Shown here: positions 1 through 5,311 of the stretch, piece by piece
How the letters are laid out: every line of letters starts with the position of its first letter
How positions within the stretch are numbered: the first letter of the stretch is position 1
NCBI GenBank assembly: GCA_945862035.1
Contig: CAMAXB010000220.1
Location: 1 to 5,311, forward strand
DNA length: 5,311 nucleotides
DNA from: Opitutus sp. GAS368
Lineage (GTDB): Bacteria > Verrucomicrobiota > Verrucomicrobiia > Opitutales > Opitutaceae
Direction: 5' to 3'
Position numbers and translations under genes: made by a program
Notes under the pieces: model-generated
Database searches by the model: none
Seen by the model: the letters and a program-made list of their open reading frames with translations, nothing else
What the model was told of the DNA's origin: nothing

Positions 1-1144
<1,144 letters not shown>

Positions 1145-1145
<1 letters not shown>

Positions 1146-1161
1146 GCCGGCACCGCCGGCT
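1145..1161 (+). promoter_or_regulatory. Hairpin at argH/transporter junction
   Basis: A perfect inverted repeat, AGCCGGC-ACC-GCCGGCT, has a 7-bp GC-rich stem and a 3-nt loop. It begins on the last base of the argH stop codon and ends 6 bp before the GTG start of the transporter gene. A G-U pair (1144/1162) could lengthen the stem by one. No T-run follows directly (TCCGACGTGTTT), so it is not a standard intrinsic terminator. It occupies the place where a ribosome binding site would sit, so partial termination, 3'-end protection of argH mRNA or damping of transporter translation are all possible. The repeat is seen directly; its function is inferred. Confidence 0.4.
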
Positions 1162-1167
1162 TCCGAC

Positions 1168-2589
1168 GTGTTTCCCCGGCTCATCCCCACGGCCAGGACT
1201 GATCCCGAGCTGGCCCCGTTCCGCTCGGGGCTGGTCTTTGGTTTCTTCAATGCCCTGACCTGGCAGATCGGCATTGGCACGCCGATGGTACTCTTCGCCG
1301 AGCAGCTGGGCGCGACTCCTTTTCAGGTTGGGTTGGCCTACTCCTTCGTCTTCATCCTGACGCCGATTCAGATTGTCTCAACGGCGCTGCTGCCCCGCCA
1401 CGGCTACAAGCGGGTGATGCTCGGCGGCTGGGGCATGCGCAGCGTCTTTCTCGCGGTCCCGGCCGTCCTGGCCGTGCTCGCGCCGCGCGTCGGGCCGCAG
1501 GCCTGGATGGTGGATGCACTGGTGGGCAGCGTCTTTCTCTTCTGTTTTTTCCGGTCCATCGGGGCGGCCGCCATCATCCCGTGGCTTTATTCGATCCTGC
1601 CGATCGGGGTGCGCGGGCGCTATTTTGCGAGCGACCAGTTCATCTCCGGCGTAGGGGGCGTGGGTACCCTGATCACCAGTGCCGCCCTGTTCGCGCTACT
1701 GCCGGTTTACCTTGCTCTGCTGCTGCAGTACCTGATCGCCCTAGCGGGATCGACCCTCAGTTTCTTCGCGCTCCGCCGGCTGCCCAATGCGCCGAACCCC
1801 ACCGCCATCAGCTTGGTGACCGTCCTGCGGGACACCCCCCGGCACATGTTCGCCCCGACGCCGTTCCGCCGCTTTCTGTGGCTTTCGGTGTGGGTCGCCG
1901 TCGTGACCACGTCCATCCCGCCCTTCACCGCCTACTACCTCAAAGTCGGCCCGGCTCTGGCGGCGTGGGAGATCATGCGGTTCGAGGTGCTGCGCTATTT
2001 GGGGGTCATCCTCGGGGCGTGGGTGATCGGTCGGCGGATTGACGCGACGGGCGCCCGGGGCTTTTTCCTGCTCGCGATCGGGCTGTATGCCCTCGTCGCG
2101 ATGTTCTGGGTTTTCTTCCTGCAGACCGGCGCGGGCGGCCTTGGCGCGATCGGTGCCGTCTATTTCGTTCTGGGAACGGGGGCGGCCTGTTGGAACATCG
2201 CCTACCTCAATTACCTGCCCAAGCTCGTCCCGGTGGAGGAACGCACGCTCATGGTGGCGATCTACGGCGCGGTGACCGCCTGCCTGGGGGGCTGCTCGCC
2301 CATCATCTGGGGAATTTTTCTCAAGAGCGGTTCCGGCCCCGGACCGGCGATCGATGTGAACGTGTTCATCGCTTTCTTTGTCGTGGCCCTTGTGAGTGTC
2401 GTGCTGCTCTCGCCCCTGATCGCCCGCCTGCCCGAGGATACCCGCACCTCGCCCGAGCCGCTGATCATCGGCAATGCGCTGCTCCGCCCCTTTCGCGCCG
2501 CGACCTATCTGGCCAATCTGATCGACCTGCAGTCGATCCGGCCGCCGCGGGCTCCGAGTGAGCCGCCTGCTCCGCCTCCAAAACCGTGA
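1168..2589 (+). CDS. MFS family transporter, substrate unknown
   Basis: Integral inner-membrane protein of 473 residues with about twelve hydrophobic segments, the major facilitator superfamily layout. Segments lie roughly at residues 20-45, 52-75, 83-105, 112-143, 160-178, 180-200, 235-257, 270-288, 297-317, 322-350, 358-385 and 396-418. A degenerate motif A follows the second segment (LLPRHGYKRVMLGG, 74-87). A second copy, GRRIDATGARGFF (288-300), sits at the equivalent place in the other half, as expected from the MFS internal duplication. The basic loop GVRGRYFASDQ (147-157) between segments 4 and 5 resembles a loop common in uncharacterised bacterial MFS proteins. The C-terminal tail (about 458-473) is proline-rich and probably cytosolic. 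The start is GTG at 1168; the next in-frame Met (residue 40) would delete the first membrane segment. No Shine-Dalgarno is visible. The gene lies 22 bp after argH, behind a hairpin. I cannot assign a substrate: nothing in the sequence or neighbours decides between sugar, amino-acid or drug transport. Confidence 0.88.
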   Translation: MFPRLIPTARTDPELAPFRSGLVFGFFNALTWQIGIGTPMVLFAEQLGATPFQVGLAYSFVFILTPIQIVSTALLPRHGYKRVMLGGWGMRSVFLAVPAVLAVLAPRVGPQAWMVDALVGSVFLFCFFRSIGAAAIIPWLYSILPIGVRGRYFASDQFISGVGGVGTLITSAALFALLPVYLALLLQYLIALAGSTLSFFALRRLPNAPNPTAISLVTVLRDTPRHMFAPTPFRRFLWLSVWVAVVTTSIPPFTAYYLKVGPALAAWEIMRFEVLRYLGVILGAWVIGRRIDATGARGFFLLAIGLYALVAMFWVFFLQTGAGGLGAIGAVYFVLGTGAACWNIAYLNYLPKLVPVEERTLMVAIYGAVTACLGGCSPIIWGIFLKSGSGPGPAIDVNVFIAFFVVALVSVVLLSPLIARLPEDTRTSPEPLIIGNALLRPFRAATYLANLIDLQSIRPPRAPSEPPAPPPKP

Positions 2590-2671
2590 CCGCGATGGCA
2601 GAGGGGTGTGATTCCTGCGATTGACGCCTGCGCCGGCAGCCCGACGCTAGGGGTCCGCCTCTTTCCCGCCC

Positions 2672-4462
2672 ATGGCCAAAGTTCGCATTCTTCCCGACCG
2701 GGTCGCCAACCAGATCGCCGCTGGCGAGGTGATCGAGCGCCCTGCTGCCGTGGTCAAGGAGTTGGTTGAGAATGCGGTCGATGCCGGCGCGACTCGGATC
2801 GAGGTGGAGTTCCGCCACGGAGGTCGTTCGCTGATCCGGGTGGAGGACAATGGCGGGGGCATGTCGCGTGACGACGCGATGCTGGCGCTGGAGCGTCATG
2901 CCACGAGCAAGATCATTGAGGCTGATGACCTGAACCGGCTGACGAGCTTCGGCTTCCGGGGTGAAGCGCTGCCCTCGATCGCGAGCATCTCGCGCTTCAC
3001 CTTGCAGACCCGCGAGACCGGCGCCGAGGCGGGTACCGAGATTGTGGTCAACGGCGGCCGCTTGGTGCATGTGCATGAGTGCGGGCGCCCCGTGGGAACG
3101 CGAATCGAGGTGGCGCAGCTTTTCAACTCCGTGCCGGCGCGCCGCAAGTTTCTCAAGACCGACCCGACGGAGGCTGCGCACATCGTCTCCGGCGTGCGCT
3201 TGTATGCCCTGGCCTTCCCGCGCGTGGCGTTCACCCTGATTGAGGACGGCCGCATTATTTTTCGCTCCCCCGAATGCCCGGGCCTGGTGGATCGGGTGGG
3301 GGAGATCTTCGGGCGCCAGCTGGCAGAGGGTCTGGTGTCGCTGGAGGCGGAGGAGCCGGGCCTGCGCCTGCGCGGCTTCATCGGCAGACCGGGCGCGGGG
3401 CGGGCGACGCGCCATGAGATGATCACCTTCGTCAACCAGCGTCCGGTCGACAGCCGGACGCTGAACTACGCGCTGATCGAGAGTTATCACGAGTCCCTGC
3501 CCAAGGGGCGCTACCCGGCTGCATTTGTGTTCCTCGATCTCGACCCGGCGGCGGTCGATGTGAATGTCCACCCAGCGAAGCGGGAGGTGCGCTTCCGCAG
3601 TGAGCCGGCGGTCCGCAGCTTCGTCATCCGGGCCGTCCTGCAACGGCTGCGCGAACTCGCTCCCGCCGCCGGCCCCGCAACCGCCGCGCCGGTCGCGCCC
3701 CTCCCGGCGGAGCCGGTCCTGTCGGTGCCATGGGCTTCCGCCCCGGCCCTGAGCCAGGGCGGCGCGATTGTCCGCCCGGTTTTCCTGCCCCCGCCGCCGG
3801 CCCCCCGGCCCGCGGTGGTGGCCTCGAGTGCCCCGTCGCCCGCGGTCGCGCGCGCGTCCGTCCCGACCGAAACCGGGCGGGATTCGATCGCGGCGTGGCG
3901 CTACGTGGGTCGCGTGCACGGGGTCTATGTCCTTTTCGAAACGCCCGCGGGCCTGGTAGTGATCGATCGCCGGGCCGCGCACGAGCGGGTGTGGTTCGAG
4001 CGGCTGCAGGCGGAGTTTGCCGCCGGTTCCGTTGCCAGCCAGCGCCTGCTGCTGCCCGTACCGGTGGAACTCGACCCGGTCGCGACGGCGCTGCTGCTGG
4101 ACCGCCTGGAGTTTCTCAACGCGCATGGGTTTGAAATCAGCGAGTTCGGCCGGAATTTCTTCCGGATCGAAGCGGTGCCCGCGTGGATGGAACCGGCGGG
4201 AGCGGAGCCCTTCCTGCGTGACCTCTTGGGCGCTGTGCGGGAGGGCCGGTTCCCGGACGGCGCGATCGGCCTAGCCCGCGAAGAACTCGCGCGTCTGGCC
4301 GTGGCGAAGGCCATTCGCCTCCCGGAAGCGGCCGGCGAGGCGGAGTTGCGCGCCTTGTTGTCGCAGTTGTTCGCCTGCCGCTCGCCCTTGAGCAGCCCAT
4401 CGGGCCGACCGACCCAAATTGAGTTAAGCGTAGGTGAACTGGCCAGGCGCTTTCAAAAATAG
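2672..4462 (+). CDS. mutL: DNA mismatch repair protein MutL
   Basis: MutL is a dimeric GHKL ATPase that links mismatch recognition by MutS to strand incision and excision. The N-terminal ATPase half is intact: ANQIAAGEVIERPAAVVKE (12-30) with general base Glu30, Mg-binding Asn34, DNGGGM (59-64), GFRGEAL (94-100), VGTRIEV (141-147), NSVPARRKFL (152-161) and the conserved Lys303 in NVHPAKREVRF. A Pro/Ala-rich linker (about 329-400) leads to the C-terminal dimerisation domain (about 406-596). QRLLLP (457-462) fits the MutL beta-clamp-binding motif. The endonuclease/metal motifs are all altered: DRRAAHERVWFE (432-443) replaces DQHA(x)2E(x)4E, AVAKAIR (543-549) replaces ACxxAI(K/R), and SPSGRP (575-580) replaces CPHGRP. 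I therefore infer weak or absent nicking activity. Length (596) is normal. The start is secure: an in-frame TAG at 2648 leaves ATG 2672 as the first candidate. No good Shine-Dalgarno is present. The neighbours are unrelated to repair. Confidence 0.97.
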   Translation: MAKVRILPDRVANQIAAGEVIERPAAVVKELVENAVDAGATRIEVEFRHGGRSLIRVEDNGGGMSRDDAMLALERHATSKIIEADDLNRLTSFGFRGEALPSIASISRFTLQTRETGAEAGTEIVVNGGRLVHVHECGRPVGTRIEVAQLFNSVPARRKFLKTDPTEAAHIVSGVRLYALAFPRVAFTLIEDGRIIFRSPECPGLVDRVGEIFGRQLAEGLVSLEAEEPGLRLRGFIGRPGAGRATRHEMITFVNQRPVDSRTLNYALIESYHESLPKGRYPAAFVFLDLDPAAVDVNVHPAKREVRFRSEPAVRSFVIRAVLQRLRELAPAAGPATAAPVAPLPAEPVLSVPWASAPALSQGGAIVRPVFLPPPPAPRPAVVASSAPSPAVARASVPTETGRDSIAAWRYVGRVHGVYVLFETPAGLVVIDRRAAHERVWFERLQAEFAAGSVASQRLLLPVPVELDPVATALLLDRLEFLNAHGFEISEFGRNFFRIEAVPAWMEPAGAEPFLRDLLGAVREGRFPDGAIGLAREELARLAVAKAIRLPEAAGEAELRALLSQLFACRSPLSSPSGRPTQIELSVGELARRFQK

Positions 4463-4481
4463 CCTTCCCCCGAGGCGGCGG

Positions 4482-4497
4482 TGGCACGAAACTTGGT
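4482..4497 (+). promoter_or_regulatory. Candidate sigma-54 (-24/-12) promoter of glgP
   Basis: TGGCACG at 4482-4488, four bases, then TTGGT at 4493-4497 matches the RpoN consensus TGGCACG-N4-TTGCW at 11 of 12 fixed positions by my count. The GG (4483-4484) and the -12 G (4495) have exactly the canonical N10 spacing. The one mismatch is the C of the -12 GC, here G, which is a functionally important base. It lies in the mutL-glgP gap and would start transcription near 4508, leaving a leader of only about 11 nt before the ATG at 4519. I see no obvious activator (enhancer) repeat upstream in the end of mutL. The match is seen directly; use by RpoN is inferred. Confidence 0.45.
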
Positions 4498-4518
4498 TCT
4501 GGATCAGTCTCCCTTTCC

Positions 4519-5311
4519 ATGCCGTCTCCCTCCAAGAAAAAAGTCGCCGCCTCCGTCAGCCCGCCTGCGGTCAACATCCACGGACGACCGCAAACCGATT
4601 CCGACGTGCAGGTTCTGCGCTCGCTCATCCAGCGGCATCTGGTGTCGACTCTGGCCCGCGATCCCAAGTTGGCCCGGCCGCACGACTGGTGGGTGGCGAC
4701 TGTCCTCGCGGTCCGCGATGCGATGCACGAGCGGATGATCGAGACTCAGGCGGTCCACAGCGCGCAGAATGTTCGGCGGGTTTACTACTTCTCCCTTGAG
4801 TACCTGATGGGACGCCTCTTCGGCAACAATCTGCTCGCGACCGGCATGTTTGACACCGCGAAGGAGGCGCTCGCCTCGCTGGGCCAGGATTTCGACCTCA
4901 TGCGTGAGTCCGAGGTCGACATGGGCCTCGGCAACGGCGGCCTCGGACGGCTGGCGGCATGCTTTCTCGATTCGCTCGCGACCCTTGACTACCCTGCGCT
5001 GGGCTACGGTATCTACTATGAGTTTGGTCTCTTCAAGCAGGCCTTCGTCAACGGCCACCAGGTCGAGTCGCCCGACAACTGGATGCTCTTCGGCGATCCG
5101 TGGGAAGTGATTCATCCGGAGTACACCCAGGAAATCCATCTCTACGGCCGCGTGGAAAATGTCTTCGACGATCGCGGCAACTACAAGCCGAGCTGGGTTG
5201 ACACCAAGCGGATCCTCGGGGTCCCGCATGACATCCCGACCGCGGGTTATGGCACCAAGACGGTCAATCTCCTCCGCCTGTGGGCCTCAAAGTCGACCGA
5301 GGAGTTCGACC
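4519..5311 (+). CDS. glgP: Glycogen/starch phosphorylase, 3'-truncated by window edge
   Basis: Glycosyltransferase family 35 enzyme that releases glucose-1-phosphate from glycogen or other alpha-1,4-glucans with pyridoxal phosphate as cofactor, in the cytosol. The first 264 codons are visible and open to the window end. Family landmarks in order are: VRRVYYFSLEYLMGR (85-99), GLGNGGLGRLAACFLDSLAT (136-155, phosphate/substrate-site glycine loop), LGYGIYYEFGLFKQ (161-174), ESPDNW (183-188) and NLLRLWASKS (250-259). The PLP lysine and the rest of the C-terminal half lie beyond the window; full-length homologues are about 800-850 residues, so roughly two thirds is missing. ATG 4519 is the first start candidate I find in frame after the mutL stop. 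It gives a Ser/Lys/Pro-rich head of about 28 residues ahead of the conserved domain, slightly longer than in E. coli GlgP. No Shine-Dalgarno is visible. A sigma-54-like element lies just upstream. It could be annotated malP in some genomes; family certainty is high, glucan preference unknown. Confidence 0.95.
   Translation, partial: MPSPSKKKVAASVSPPAVNIHGRPQTDSDVQVLRSLIQRHLVSTLARDPKLARPHDWWVATVLAVRDAMHERMIETQAVHSAQNVRRVYYFSLEYLMGRLFGNNLLATGMFDTAKEALASLGQDFDLMRESEVDMGLGNGGLGRLAACFLDSLATLDYPALGYGIYYEFGLFKQAFVNGHQVESPDNWMLFGDPWEVIHPEYTQEIHLYGRVENVFDDRGNYKPSWVDTKRILGVPHDIPTAGYGTKTVNLLRLWASKSTEEFD

Noticed and set aside
2621..2654. TTGACG as a -35 box of a mutL promoter
   Set aside because: The hexamer is 5/6 to consensus, but no acceptable -10 box lies 16-18 bp downstream; the nearest TA-containing hexamer (TAGGGG) is poor and about 21 bp away.
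2590..2671. Transcription terminator after the transporter gene
   Set aside because: Only a short CTGC-GCCG-GCAG stem of 4 bp is visible, with no following T-run.
3656..3871. Pro/Ala-rich stretch in mutL as a repeat or inserted element
   Set aside because: It lies in frame exactly where MutL proteins have a flexible, poorly conserved linker between ATPase and dimerisation domains; no ordered repeat unit is visible.
2465..4126. Long minus-strand open frame (about 553 codons) opposite mutL
   Set aside because: The opposite strand encodes an unmistakable MutL. The antisense translation is Arg/Gln/Asp/His-rich, of low complexity and without any recognisable domain, as expected for an antisense frame in GC-rich DNA.
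4373..4381. Ala-Cys-Arg at MutL residues 568-570 as the conserved ACR metal motif
   Set aside because: It lies immediately before SPSGRP, whereas the true motif lies some tens of residues earlier, where AVAKAIR aligns. It looks coincidental, although a structural model should check whether Cys569 could serve as a substitute ligand.
4504..5229. Minus-strand open frame (about 241 codons) opposite glgP
   Set aside because: It lies antisense to a well-conserved phosphorylase and has no recognisable domain; it mirrors the codon structure of glgP.

Overview
This is a GC-rich bacterial window with four genes, all on the + strand and tightly packed (gaps of 22, 82 and 56 bp). The order is argH (argininosuccinate lyase, 5' end cut off by the window), an MFS membrane transporter, mutL (mismatch repair) and glgP (glycogen phosphorylase, 3' end cut off by the window). 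I see no RNA genes, insertion sequences, CRISPR arrays, integrases or toxin-antitoxin genes. The region looks like ordinary chromosome rather than an accessory island.

The high GC, strong G/C-ending codon preference, lack of clear Shine-Dalgarno sequences and the character of the ArgH and MutL proteins suggest a Verrucomicrobiota member, perhaps Opitutales. This is recognition and inference, not a database result, and the phylum should be treated as tentative.

Layout: 1-1145 argH, last step of arginine biosynthesis; 1145-1161 a perfect 7-bp hairpin on the argH/transporter junction; 1168-2589 a 473-residue MFS transporter of unknown substrate with a GTG start; 2590-2671 a short spacer; 2672-4462 mutL, 596 residues; 4463-4518 a spacer holding a good sigma-54-type (-24/-12) promoter candidate; from 4519 to the window end, the N-terminal 264 residues of glycogen phosphorylase. 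The genes share no pathway (amino-acid synthesis, transport, DNA repair, storage-carbon breakdown), so any co-transcription is probably a matter of packing rather than joint function.

The points most worth a second look are: MutL, whose three C-terminal metal-site/endonuclease motifs are all altered in parallel while the ATPase and the beta-clamp-binding motif look intact; the sigma-54-like element 22 bp upstream of glgP; and an abrupt change of codon preference inside argH near position 600. I did not find a convincing new multi-gene system here.
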